29,466 nucleotides of DNA from positions 1 through 29,466 of the forward strand of contig DBXG01000031.1 of NCBI GenBank assembly GCA_002309215.1, in the 5' to 3' direction. The notes under the pieces are model-generated. The model searched no databases and was not told the origin of the DNA. It saw only the letters and a list, made by a program, of their open reading frames with translations. Source of the stretch: Alphaproteobacteria bacterium UBA1218 (GTDB taxonomy: Bacteria > Pseudomonadota > Alphaproteobacteria > Rs-D84). The translations under genes and the position numbers were made by a program. This document shows positions 16,821 to 24,105 of this stretch, piece by piece (position 1 is the stretch's first letter; each line of letters starts with the position of its first letter).

Positions 16821-17684
16821 TTACTTTAACCTACCACATGCGGTGTCATAAAATCCACACAGTTGTTCAGCCAATGTTGTTTCGTATTCAAATCCTTCGG
16901 CGCATTTATGTTTCATATTATTTTCACACACTGCTGCAACGCAATTTCGTTTGCCTGATTTATCCTTGCACGATTGCTGTGTACCAGCCAATTTTTGTTT
17001 ACGCGCGGTTTGATAAGCCGCTACAATATTCTGTAATGCCAAATCTGCATTTTTAACCGCAGCATCACGTGCAGATATCAATGTCGAGCGAATTTCTGAT
17101 ACATAAGTGTCACACCCAGTTGCCGCCACAGTACATTCTGAAAAATATTTATCAAAATTCGCATCAGATTCACAATTGCGATAATCAGCCAAACAACGTT
17201 TCGCATCAATTACACATGCGCTGATTTCCGATTCACACGCAGGCTTCTTTTTTTCCTTGTTCACTTTTTTGCTCAAACTTGCCATGTCTGCGGCAATCCC
17301 AGCCGCCTTGCAAGATTGTTCAATCAACGAATCGTAATTGTCAGACACATCTTCGCCAGTGCAATCTTTCACCTTTTTCAGACATTGTTCGGTTGCCCAA
17401 ATATAACGCTGGCCAGGATCTTTTGGCGCTTTTTTCAATTCTTTATCAGATATAGTGTATTTAGCAGCATTGCCCGCAGTAATATTTTTCATTACACCAG
17501 CAGTTGATGGTTCGCCAGCAGATGCAGAACCGCAATACTGACAACGTGCCGCCGCATTTGCACCAATATTTATTGCACAAACTGAATCTAAACATCTGGT
17601 TAAATTCGCAGTAGAACACGCGCCAAACGCAAGGTGTGGCGCCACAAACAAGCCCATCACTAAAAACAAGTTGTGGTTTTTCAT
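16821..17684 (-). CDS. Exported protein with 20 cysteines, unknown function (operon gene 1)
   Basis: 287 residues from the ATG at 17684, preceded by AGAGAG. A further in-frame ATG at 17711 falls between the promoter boxes proposed here and is unlikely. A signal peptide (MKNHNLFLVMGLFVAPHLAFG) leads to a mature chain with 20 cysteines, an even number consistent with ten disulfides. Groups are ACSTANLTRCLDSVC, RCQYC, CLKKVKDCTGEDV, CESEISACVIDAKRC, RNC, and a C-terminal CGFYDTAC. The CTGEDV motif recurs as CTGEEV in operon gene 2, so these two are probably distant homologues. It is first in a five-gene operon of exported proteins. Function unknown. Confidence 0.8.
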   Translation of the reverse strand: MKNHNLFLVMGLFVAPHLAFGACSTANLTRCLDSVCAINIGANAAARCQYCGSASAGEPSTAGVMKNITAGNAAKYTISDKELKKAPKDPGQRYIWATEQCLKKVKDCTGEDVSDNYDSLIEQSCKAAGIAADMASLSKKVNKEKKKPACESEISACVIDAKRCLADYRNCESDANFDKYFSECTVAATGCDTYVSEIRSTLISARDAAVKNADLALQNIVAAYQTARKQKLAGTQQSCKDKSGKRNCVAAVCENNMKHKCAEGFEYETTLAEQLCGFYDTACGRLK

Positions 17685-17701
17685 TTTCTCTCTTGTGAAC
17701 A

Positions 17702-17730
17702 AGTATATCAAAATCCGAATATTAACGCAA
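17702..17730 (-). promoter_or_regulatory. Promoter of the exported-protein operon
   Basis: Minus strand: TTGCGT (17725-17730), 17-bp spacer, TATACT (17702-17707), 18 bases ahead of the ATG at 17684. It lies just inside the repeat at 17770-17949 and has the same -35 as the nifJ promoter. Confidence 0.55.
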
Positions 17731-17769
17731 ACAAAAAATCATAAAACAACCTTTATTTTGTTCCAGATG

Positions 17770-17949
17770 CGAGAGTTAATTCCCCCCCCCATGACGGGGG
17801 TGACCGCTTGCGGTGGGGTGGGTATTCTGGTGTATTCGTAATACCGAACGTCTGGCATAATAATTATTTCTTATCTCAACCCTCCCCGTCTTGATGTTCG
17901 CAATGCTCACATCAATCCACCCCGCCCCAGGCGGGGAACTTACTCTCGA
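17770..17949 (-). repeat. GC-rich palindromic repeat, copy 2 (inverted relative to copy 1)
   Basis: An element of about 180 bp, the reverse complement of 12166-12326. Terminal inverted repeats are visible: GAGAGTTAATTCCCC at the left, and GGGGAACTTACTCTC (inverted) at the right. The shared core is GGTATTCTGGTGTATTCG ... CCCTCCCCGTC (17821-17890). Flanking arms are GC-rich and more diverged between copies, with compensating hairpins. It occupies nearly all the gene-free stretch 17731-17956. Confidence 0.85.
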
Positions 17950-17956
17950 AACAACT

Positions 17957-17984
17957 AAAAAAACACCCGTTCGGGTGTTTTTTT
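17957..17984 (-). terminator. Rho-independent terminator of rpsF-rpsR-rplI
   Basis: Core stem AAACACCC (17961-17968) and GGGTGTTT (17973-17980) with loop GTTC, extended by A/T pairs to 12 bp, 20 bases after the rplI stop codon. Confidence 0.9.
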
Positions 17985-18003
17985 TTGTTTCAACTGAATA
18001 AAA

Positions 18004-18600
18004 TTATTCAGCAACTTCTTCTTTGGTTTCTTCTGTTGCCTTGTCTTCAGATTTTTCTTCTTTTTTATCTGCAACTTCTTCTGCTGGTTCTTCTTCTACT
18101 TTCTTGGTTCCAAAGACCAATTTTTTACCAGCAACCAAAGCATCAATTTCATCTTGGGATTGTGCAACATAAACCTTTACATCAACAATAACGTCTGGAT
18201 GCAAAGCAATTTTTGTGTCAAACACACCCACAGATTTAATTGGTGAACCCAACATAACCTGGGCAGAACCAACGCTGATACCTGCGATTTCTTTCAACGC
18301 AACAGCAATATCACGCGAAGACACAGAACCATATAATTGACCTGTATCACCCGCCTGACGAATCATGTGCAATTTTGCGTTTTTAACTGCATCAACATGT
18401 GATTCTGCATCAGCCTTGGCCTTCTCATGACGGGCAACCAGTTCTGCTTTCTTGGCTTCGAACAAAGCAACGTTTTCTTTGGTAAAACGCATAGCCTTGT
18501 TATTTGGCAACAAGAAATTACGTGCGAAACCAGTTTTAACTTCTACTGTATCGCCAATGTTTCCCAATTTTGTAATTTTTTCTGTCAAAATAACTTTCAT
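18004..18600 (-). CDS. rplI: Large-subunit ribosomal protein L9 (bL9) with acidic tail
   Basis: 198 residues against about 150 for most L9 proteins. Residues 1-50 are the N-terminal RNA-binding domain (MKVILTEKITKLGNIGDTV, GFARNFLLPNNKA), followed by the long connecting helix (about 45-75) and the C-terminal domain (about 80-150; GQLYGSVSSRDIA, IKSVGVFD). The extra 45 residues are a Glu/Lys/Ala tail (EEEPAEEVADKKEEKSEDK...), likely disordered. L9 binds the base of the L1 stalk in 23S rRNA. It is the last gene of the rpsF-rpsR-rplI operon, separated from rpsR by 32 bases. Confidence 0.97.
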   Translation of the reverse strand: MKVILTEKITKLGNIGDTVEVKTGFARNFLLPNNKAMRFTKENVALFEAKKAELVARHEKAKADAESHVDAVKNAKLHMIRQAGDTGQLYGSVSSRDIAVALKEIAGISVGSAQVMLGSPIKSVGVFDTKIALHPDVIVDVKVYVAQSQDEIDALVAGKKLVFGTKKVEEEPAEEVADKKEEKSEDKATEETKEEVAE

Positions 18601-18632
18601 TTTATCTGTCCTTTATTTTATAAAGTTAGAGA

Positions 18633-18860
18633 TTAACCCAAGTTATTGCGAACAAATGGCATTAATCCCAAATGACGTGCACGTTTAATAGCAATCGCTA
18701 ATGCACGTTGATCTTTCTGAGAAACCCCAGAAATACGAGATGGAACGATTTTTCCACGTTCTGTTATATAATGCGACAAAGTTTTGATATCTTTGTAGTC
18801 AATAACCTTTCCCTTTAATGGGTTAGATTTTTTACGATAAATTGCTGCACGAACTGCCAT
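18633..18860 (-). CDS. rpsR: Small-subunit ribosomal protein S18 (bS18)
   Basis: 75 residues, normal length. The core has KSNPLKGKVIDYKDIKTLSHYITERGKIVPSRISGVS, with the family features IDYKD, L..YITERGKI.PRRI.G and a basic C-terminus (RALAIAIKRARHLGLMPFV). The first base of its ATG overlaps the last base of the rpsF stop, a coupled TAATG junction. S18 binds S6 as a heterodimer on the platform of the 30S subunit. Confidence 0.97.
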   Translation of the reverse strand: MAVRAAIYRKKSNPLKGKVIDYKDIKTLSHYITERGKIVPSRISGVSQKDQRALAIAIKRARHLGLMPFVRNNLG

Positions 18861-19201
18861 TATGCCACCTCTTCTTCTGTGTTTTTCTTCATCATAACAG
18901 ATGGTGTCTTGGATAATTCTTCAACACGAACATTCAAGAAACGAATAACATCTTCATCAATTCTGGAACGACGTTCCAATTCATCAATCTGAGAACCAGG
19001 TAATTCAATATTCAGCATTACATAATGCGCTTTGCGATTTTTACGAATTATATAAGCCAGATTTTTCAATCCCCAAAACTCTGTGGATTTTACATCGCCA
19101 CCCAATTCCTTGATAATTTCTGTAAACTTAGCCGCTTTTTCTTTTACTTGCGGTTCAGTCAAATCTTGGCGAAAAACCAAGACGCTTTCATAATAAGCCA
19201 T
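18860..19201 (-). CDS. rpsF: Small-subunit ribosomal protein S6 (bS6)
   Basis: 113 residues. It shows the ferredoxin-like fold signature: MAYYESVLVFRQDLTEPQV, GGDVKSTEFWGLKNLAYIIRKNRKAHYVMLNIE, and DEDVIRFLNVRVEEL. The ribosome binding site is AAAGGAAA ahead of the ATG. It is the first gene of the operon; the preceding leader contains a stem-loop described separately. S6 pairs with S18 in the 30S platform. Confidence 0.97.
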   Translation of the reverse strand: MAYYESVLVFRQDLTEPQVKEKAAKFTEIIKELGGDVKSTEFWGLKNLAYIIRKNRKAHYVMLNIELPGSQIDELERRSRIDEDVIRFLNVRVEELSKTPSVMMKKNTEEEVA

Positions 19202-19223
19202 TTTATTTCCTTTGGTTTATACA

Positions 19224-19246
19224 GCCGACGACCCCATGTCATCAGC
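19224..19246 (-). promoter_or_regulatory. Leader stem-loop ahead of rpsF (possible S6:S18 autoregulatory site)
   Basis: On the minus strand GCTGATGAC and GTCGTCGGC pair over 9 bp (with two G-U pairs) around the loop ATGGG, about 22 bases before the rpsF start. Many bacteria control this operon through S6:S18 binding to a leader hairpin. I see a hairpin at the right place but cannot confirm the conserved binding motif. Confidence 0.4.
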
Positions 19247-19257
19247 AGGAACAGTCC

Positions 19258-19287
19258 CAATTATGCAGTTTTTTTATAAAAATGCAA
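19258..19287 (-). promoter_or_regulatory. Promoter of rpsF-rpsR-rplI
   Basis: Minus strand: TTGCAT (19282-19287), 18-bp spacer, TAATTG (19258-19263); shifting the -10 box by one base gives 17 bp with ATAATT. The leader is about 50 bases. Confidence 0.5.
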
Positions 19288-19317
19288 GTCTTTTTATAAA
19301 TATGTATTAAATCTCTA

Positions 19318-19347
19318 TTGACATAACCTTTGTCATTTTACTATCAT
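19318..19347 (+). promoter_or_regulatory. Promoter of the MotA-like/MotB-like pair
   Basis: Consensus TTGACA (19318-19323), 18-bp spacer, TATCAT (19342-19347), followed by GAGGG before the ATG at 19371. It diverges from the rpsF promoter. Confidence 0.65.
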
Positions 19348-19370
19348 CAAGATAGACGAGGGATTTTAAT

Positions 19371-20519
19371 ATGAAGAAGTTTCACAGAAATCTTAATATT
19401 ATGTCCGTTTTTACGGCGTTGTTGCTGGTTATCGTGTTGCTGTTTTGGCGCACTTTTATGAACATCGCAATATCTAATGTGTTATTAAATGGCATAATTA
19501 TCGGCACAACCATATTCGGTATCGGGTTGTGTTTTGTGAATATTTTCAATTTATTACCTGAATATAAATGGTTGCATGCTTATTTTGATGGACGTGCAGA
19601 TTCTGGCTTTGTTCCAAAGTTATTGCGCCCTATTGCGTTGGCTCTGCATAACAGACACGCACATATCACGACAACCAGTTTAACAGAATTGCTTGATTTA
19701 GTATCTATACGAATCGAAGATGAACGCGATTCTGTGCGCTATGTGACAAATACCTTGATTTTCCTTGGGTTGCTTGGAACATTTTGGGGCTTGATTTTAA
19801 CAGTCGGCGGATTTGCAGAATTATTGATGGGGCTGAATTTTGATGATGCTTCGGTATTGAACAGCATGCAAATTGGTATGGCAAAACCCTTGGCGGGTAT
19901 GGCAACCGCATTTACCAGTTCTTTGCTTGGTCTGGCGGGCAGTTTGGCTGTCGGCTTTTTGGGGTTGCAATTACAGTTTGCACAAAACACAGTTTTCCAA
20001 GATTTGACTGAATTGATGTCCAAATTTGTGCTACAAAGCCCGGATACAACATCAAAATCTTTGGAATTGGTTGAAAATGCCCCTGTGACCGAGGCTGTGT
20101 ACACCAAAATATCGGATATATATGATGCATTCACAGACTATGGCTATGAAATTTGTGATTTAATCCGCATTGATGGCAAGCATCCTGGGGTTGTGGCATT
20201 TGGCGCAGATGAAACCCTGCTTATCGGAACAACAAATGTTGATGATGAGATATTGAAAAACACTATGAAACGAATCGAATTGTGTTTTGCTGACACTCTT
20301 GAAGGTATCAAAATCAACACCCGCATATTATGCATATCCGGTAAAAAATCAGGGGCTGATAAAAACATAATTCATTTTGCAAATACTGAATCTTTGCGTA
20401 AATACATGGCAGAACACAAAAATATCCGTCCCCAAACAAAACAAGATTGGGAAACATTTGACGCTTATGCCGAATATATTCGTCTGGCAATCGAATATTT
20501 ATTCAAACCAAATAAATAA
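19371..20519 (+). CDS. MotA/TolQ/ExbB-type proton channel protein with an extra C-terminal domain
   Basis: 382 residues. Four membrane helices are visible: about 11-30, 34-58, 128-148 and 172-200. The third carries FLGLLGTFWGLILTVGG and the fourth GMATAFTSSLLGLAGSLAVGF, the two signatures of the family. These proteins form the stator-like five-subunit channel that uses the ion gradient to move a partner. The remaining residues, about 240-382, have mixed strands and helices (IRIDGKHPGVVAFGADETLLIGT, ININTRIL-like strand, a C-terminal EYIRLAIEYLF helix) and do not belong to the usual MotA or TolQ plan; I do not recognise them. The partner gene starts 20 bases downstream. No flagellar genes are nearby, so an envelope rather than flagellar role is likely. 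Confidence 0.85.
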   Translation: MKKFHRNLNIMSVFTALLLVIVLLFWRTFMNIAISNVLLNGIIIGTTIFGIGLCFVNIFNLLPEYKWLHAYFDGRADSGFVPKLLRPIALALHNRHAHITTTSLTELLDLVSIRIEDERDSVRYVTNTLIFLGLLGTFWGLILTVGGFAELLMGLNFDDASVLNSMQIGMAKPLAGMATAFTSSLLGLAGSLAVGFLGLQLQFAQNTVFQDLTELMSKFVLQSPDTTSKSLELVENAPVTEAVYTKISDIYDAFTDYGYEICDLIRIDGKHPGVVAFGADETLLIGTTNVDDEILKNTMKRIELCFADTLEGIKINTRILCISGKKSGADKNIIHFANTESLRKYMAEHKNIRPQTKQDWETFDAYAEYIRLAIEYLFKPNK

Positions 20520-20539
20520 TAAAAAAGGGAGAGAGAACA

Positions 20540-21667
20540 ATGTTAAACATACGCTTTCGTGAAAAAACAAATGCATGGCCTGGATTCGTGGACCTGTTTT
20601 CTAATCTGGTTATCATATTGATATTCTTACTGATTGTGTTCGTATTTTTATGGACAACAACCAGTGTATTTGGCAAACATTCCAATGCAAACAAGGTTGC
20701 AGAACTAAAGCAGGCAAACCAAGAACAAGCGGAAAAAATCGACCAAATGGAAGAAGACAACCAAACCGCCGAACAATTGCTGTTACGTGCACGTGATGCT
20801 TTGGAAAACCAAGAGGCAGAAAAAATCCAAATGGCAGATGCGTTCGAACAACAAAAAGAAGACATCGCAAACGCTTATGAGGCACAAATCTCTGAAATAG
20901 CGGAACAAACAGTGGACATCGCCAAGAATTATGAGGCACAAATTTCTGAAATGACCGTTCAACAACAGGAATTGTCAGACAAAATTGCAGAATTGACCGA
21001 ACAATTAAAACGCGCAACTGATGAACGCGACGAGATAGATGCAAAGGTTGAAAAGGAAACTGCTGATTTGAATGCGCGTATTGACGAATTGACTGCTGAA
21101 CTGGAAAAAGCGGAAGAATTGGCAAAACAGCAAGATGTTGAATATACAGCAATGTCAACCCGTCTGAACAAGGCTTTGGCTGATAAAGTCGCAGAATTAA
21201 ATGTTATGTCGCAATATCAATCTGCATTTTATCGCGAAGTTAAAAACGCGTTGGGTGACAGAACAACAATCAAACAAGAAGGCGATAGGTTTATTGTGTC
21301 CAGCGATATCTTGTTCCCAAGCGGTTCGTACAAAGTATCACACGATGGCAAGTCTCAGTTGAAATTGTTGGCGAACGTCATCAAAGATTTTGAGAATAAA
21401 ATCCCAAGCGATATAGATTGGATAATTCGTGTTGATGGCCATACAGACAATAAAGATGTCATGTCTGGAACACGAGACTACCGCAACAATATGGAATTGT
21501 CATTATTGCGTGCAACCGCCGTCACAAATGAATTAGTGAAAAACGGCGTATCAAAACGCAGATTGGTTCCATCTGGCTTTGGTGAATTACACCCTATTGC
21601 ATTGGGTAGTGATGCTGAAAGTTTACAGAAAAATCGTCGTATAGAATTACAACTGACAAATAAATAA
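20540..21667 (+). CDS. MotB/OmpA-like protein: membrane anchor, coiled coil, peptidoglycan-binding domain
   Basis: 375 residues. A single N-terminal membrane helix (about 20-40) is preceded by PGFVDLFSN, whose Asp18 matches the ion-carrying Asp of MotB/ExbD/TolR. A long coiled coil spans about 50-215 and includes a local duplication (ANAYEAQISEIAEQTVDIA and KNYEAQISEM). Residues 220-375 are an OmpA-like domain: ILFPSGSYKVS, VDGHTDNKDV, LSLLRATAVTNEL and RLVPSGFGELHPI, with the Asp and Arg that contact diaminopimelate. GGGAGAGAG precedes the ATG. With the upstream channel it should form an ion-driven, cell-wall-anchored motor. It could relate to Tol/Mot-like envelope systems or to ZorB-type defence stators, but no defence effector is visible. 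Confidence 0.88.
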   Translation: MLNIRFREKTNAWPGFVDLFSNLVIILIFLLIVFVFLWTTTSVFGKHSNANKVAELKQANQEQAEKIDQMEEDNQTAEQLLLRARDALENQEAEKIQMADAFEQQKEDIANAYEAQISEIAEQTVDIAKNYEAQISEMTVQQQELSDKIAELTEQLKRATDERDEIDAKVEKETADLNARIDELTAELEKAEELAKQQDVEYTAMSTRLNKALADKVAELNVMSQYQSAFYREVKNALGDRTTIKQEGDRFIVSSDILFPSGSYKVSHDGKSQLKLLANVIKDFENKIPSDIDWIIRVDGHTDNKDVMSGTRDYRNNMELSLLRATAVTNELVKNGVSKRRLVPSGFGELHPIALGSDAESLQKNRRIELQLTNK

Positions 21668-21678
21668 CACAACAAAAA

Positions 21679-21735
21679 ACACCGCCAATCTTGTCACACG
21701 AAGTTTTAACGAAGTATGATTGGTGGTGTGTTTTT
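21679..21735. terminator. Bidirectional terminator between convergent units
   Basis: Twelve-bp stem ACACCGCCAATC (21679-21690) and GATTGGTGGTGT (21718-21729) with one G-U pair and a 27-base loop. The T-run GTTTTTAT follows on the right and an A-run precedes on the left, so it can end both the MotB-like gene and the leftward gene at 21744. Confidence 0.75.
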
Positions 21736-21743
21736 ATATTGTG

Positions 21744-22745
21744 TTATAAATGACGTTGCCCTATTTTTGCATCCCGCAAACGTTGGCTAGATTTTATTTT
21801 ATTATACGCCAAAAGGTAATCAACGTAATTGCAAAACTCTTTAGTAATACACATATGCATAGCCATGCCATCGTGTCCATCATAGAGATAACACGACGAT
21901 TTAAAATTTTCTTTACTACAACCTTCAATCTCCTGACATAAAAACCGCTTTATTTCGGACACCAAGAACTTTTGTGCCCAAGAAACCTCAACATCAGTTT
22001 TTTTGTTCTTAAACAATTTTATTAATTCTGGTTTCAATCTACTCCAGATATCCTCACATTCTCCTTGCGACATATGATAGCCATCTGTTTCTGTGAATTT
22101 CATTATGTTACGTATATCATCTAAAGTCATATCTTCACTAGTAATAATTTCTGCTTGAATCGCACGTACAGCATATTGAAGGCCATACCAGCGTATATCA
22201 TGCTCGTAATACAATTTATAAAAAAATACTTTTGCTTCTTTGGTTGGTAATTTTTTAAAAAACTCACTGTCTGCAACCTTAAATGTCCGATACAACTCGT
22301 TTGCAGTTTCTGTTATCTGTTGCGCTAATTGTATATCCGGATTTAATCTAGCCCACACCAATGGTTTCACAACTTTTTCCATAAAATCCTTGTCTATAAC
22401 AAGTTCACCAAATCTACCGTCAAGCAACTTAAGAATGCTTTCCTTATGTTGTTCTTGTAAAGTTCCACGTACTAACACTTCTATCATATCAAAACCATCA
22501 ATGCCAGAATGTAAAAATACTCCACCATTATAAAGCCATTCATAAAAAACATCTTTGTCAAAATTGTTTAGTTGTTTATTTTCATTCTTGAATTTTAGCA
22601 ATTTTTGTTCAATATTAATGGCTTTTAAATTCTTTTCTATCTTTCGTTTTGATGCTTTAATGGAATTAAGTTTTTTAGCCGCATCAGTTTCCTGTTGTGT
22701 CAACTCAGCATATTGTTGTTGCAATTCTTGAATTTTATCCTTCAT
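21744..22745 (-). CDS. Unrecognised protein, family C (N-terminal coiled coil plus helical domain)
   Basis: About 333 residues. M3 (22745) is preferred over M1 (22751) because AAAGG sits 8 bases before it but only 2 before M1. No signal peptide. Residues 1-55 are a coiled coil (IQELQQQYAELTQQETDAAKKL), then the domain shared with the proteins at 22779-23993 and 606-1727: DKDFMEKVVKPLVWARLNPD, DSEFFKKLPTKEAKVFFYKLY, and CEDIWSRLKPELIKLF. Here the coiled coil is N-terminal, the reverse of the two paralogues. The C-terminal third has six cysteines (FLCQEIEGC, SSCYLY, HMC, EFC). It is the second gene of a two-gene operon, starting about 30 bases after its neighbour ends. Confidence 0.85.
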   Translation of the reverse strand: MKDKIQELQQQYAELTQQETDAAKKLNSIKASKRKIEKNLKAINIEQKLLKFKNENKQLNNFDKDVFYEWLYNGGVFLHSGIDGFDMIEVLVRGTLQEQHKESILKLLDGRFGELVIDKDFMEKVVKPLVWARLNPDIQLAQQITETANELYRTFKVADSEFFKKLPTKEAKVFFYKLYYEHDIRWYGLQYAVRAIQAEIITSEDMTLDDIRNIMKFTETDGYHMSQGECEDIWSRLKPELIKLFKNKKTDVEVSWAQKFLVSEIKRFLCQEIEGCSKENFKSSCYLYDGHDGMAMHMCITKEFCNYVDYLLAYNKIKSSQRLRDAKIGQRHL

Positions 22746-22778
22746 ATTCATAACCTTTCGTAAAAATAAAATTTTTCT

Positions 22779-23993
22779 CTAGCGAACATCTGCTTGTTGC
22801 TTTTTCTTTTGCAAAGCCAACAAATCAGCAGGGTTAACACCCAATTTTGCAGCCATTGCTTCAAATTCAGCCTGTTTTTTCTGCGATTCTGCTTGCGCAC
22901 GTTCTGTTTCTTGGCGTTTATTTTCTTCTTCGATAGCTTTCAATTTGCCTTCGATTTCCTGCTTTTTAGATTTAATGTTTTGGATTTTAACCTTACGATC
23001 CGCAACAAAATCTTTGATTGCTTGAATTTCATTGGCAAATTGTTTATCCAAACCATCTTTTTCCAACTGCAACCTTTTCACAGCGTCTTTTTCCTGTGCA
23101 GCTTTCATTTCACATATAGCGGCGTCAAATTTATCAATAAATTGCATACTAATATAATTTGACATCCACCAACTGTCATAATGGTTATCAGATTCACACA
23201 CTGTATATTTTCCATCATGAACCTCTTTATCAAAGCCTGGAACAAAATGTTTTATGTATCCACACAAAAGCCCCATCACACGTGGGCTAAAAGGAACATG
23301 CTTTACCCCATTTTCGTCTACTTCTATATCGTTTCCGCTATATTGTTGTATCATATCAATCAAATATGACTTATATTTCGGCCAAAGAATCTCAAATTCT
23401 TCCTTGGACAACTTAAATTTATGGATATCAAACAATTCGCCGATAGCGCCAAAATCCATACATTTTGGATTAAAAACTAATTTTCTTAAATCATTTTTAA
23501 TATTGTCATTATAAAATGCGCGACTATAACGCCGAGCATAACCTAATTTTACCACTTCATCAGATAATCTGTAAAAGAAGTCAGTATCAAAGGGTGCGTC
23601 ATACGGTAAATGTTTTGCAACCAAAAATATTTGTCTGGCCAATTGCGTATCTGGATTTAATTGGGCCCACGCCAAAGGTTCTACTACATTTTGCATAACA
23701 TCCATATCAATCAAGACATCTTTGCCGTTATGATCATAAGCAGTAGCTGTTTCAATCAATTGAAGCAAAGCCTTTGCAGATTGCTTTAGATAATATTTGA
23801 TGTATTTTGGGTTGTCAGATTTGACATCCGCCCACGGAATGAACAAAAGATGATATAAATCAAAAGAATCATCCTTAGTTTTTATCTTAAGGGCGCGTAA
23901 TTTGTCATAAGATTTAATAAAATTTGTATACCAGACAGAATAAGCAAGCTCTGCTGGTTCTGCGATTTTAATTTTTGATCCGAATATACTCAT
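22779..23993 (-). CDS. Unrecognised protein, family B (helical domain plus long C-terminal coiled coil)
   Basis: 404 residues from the ATG at 23993, chosen because GGAG lies 6 bases upstream; the earlier in-frame ATG at 24059 falls next to the promoter. No signal peptide. The domain shared with families A and C is MDVMQNVVEPLAWAQLNPD, DTDFFYRLSDEVVKLGYARRY and FEILWPKYKSYLIDMIQQYSG. A further matching block, MQFIDKFDAAI, aligns with LKFIDIIDDII of protein A. From about residue 285 on it is a continuous Lys/Glu/Gln coiled coil. No catalytic motif is apparent. It is the first gene of an operon with the family C gene. Confidence 0.85.
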   Translation of the reverse strand: MSIFGSKIKIAEPAELAYSVWYTNFIKSYDKLRALKIKTKDDSFDLYHLLFIPWADVKSDNPKYIKYYLKQSAKALLQLIETATAYDHNGKDVLIDMDVMQNVVEPLAWAQLNPDTQLARQIFLVAKHLPYDAPFDTDFFYRLSDEVVKLGYARRYSRAFYNDNIKNDLRKLVFNPKCMDFGAIGELFDIHKFKLSKEEFEILWPKYKSYLIDMIQQYSGNDIEVDENGVKHVPFSPRVMGLLCGYIKHFVPGFDKEVHDGKYTVCESDNHYDSWWMSNYISMQFIDKFDAAICEMKAAQEKDAVKRLQLEKDGLDKQFANEIQAIKDFVADRKVKIQNIKSKKQEIEGKLKAIEEENKRQETERAQAESQKKQAEFEAMAAKLGVNPADLLALQKKKQQADVR

Positions 23994-24047
23994 ATCCATC
24001 TCCTTTTGTTCGTTGTGTTCTGGGGCACCTCGCCCTTTGTTGAATAC

Positions 24048-24075
24048 AACATAATACAAAAAACCAAAATGTCAA
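24048..24075 (-). promoter_or_regulatory. Promoter of the family B-C operon
   Basis: Minus strand: consensus TTGACA (24070-24075), 16-bp spacer, TATGTT (24048-24053), about 54 bases before the start at 23993. Confidence 0.65.
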
Positions 24076-24105
24076 GCGTTTTGCAAATTTTATATAAATT
24101 ATAAA

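Noticed and set aside
16224..16829. A 201-residue rightward frame opposite operon gene 2
   Set aside because: It is antisense to a Ser/Glu-rich linker, runs past the start of the real gene, and has no start context.
17685..17711. A longer start (ATG at 17711) for operon gene 1
   Set aside because: It lies between the promoter boxes, lacks a ribosome binding site, and would put nine charged or polar residues before a normal signal peptide.
20613..21158. A 181-residue leftward frame opposite the MotB-like gene
   Set aside because: It is antisense to a Lys/Glu/Gln coiled coil, which produces long stop-free antisense frames. It lacks a ribosome binding site and domain-like composition.
19371..23993. 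A Zorya-type anti-phage system (ZorA/ZorB-like pair with two unknown genes)
   Set aside because: The MotA/MotB-like pair fits superficially. However, the MotA-like protein lacks the long ZorA coiled tail, the following genes are convergent rather than co-transcribed, and no helicase, nuclease or ZorC/D/E-like protein is visible.
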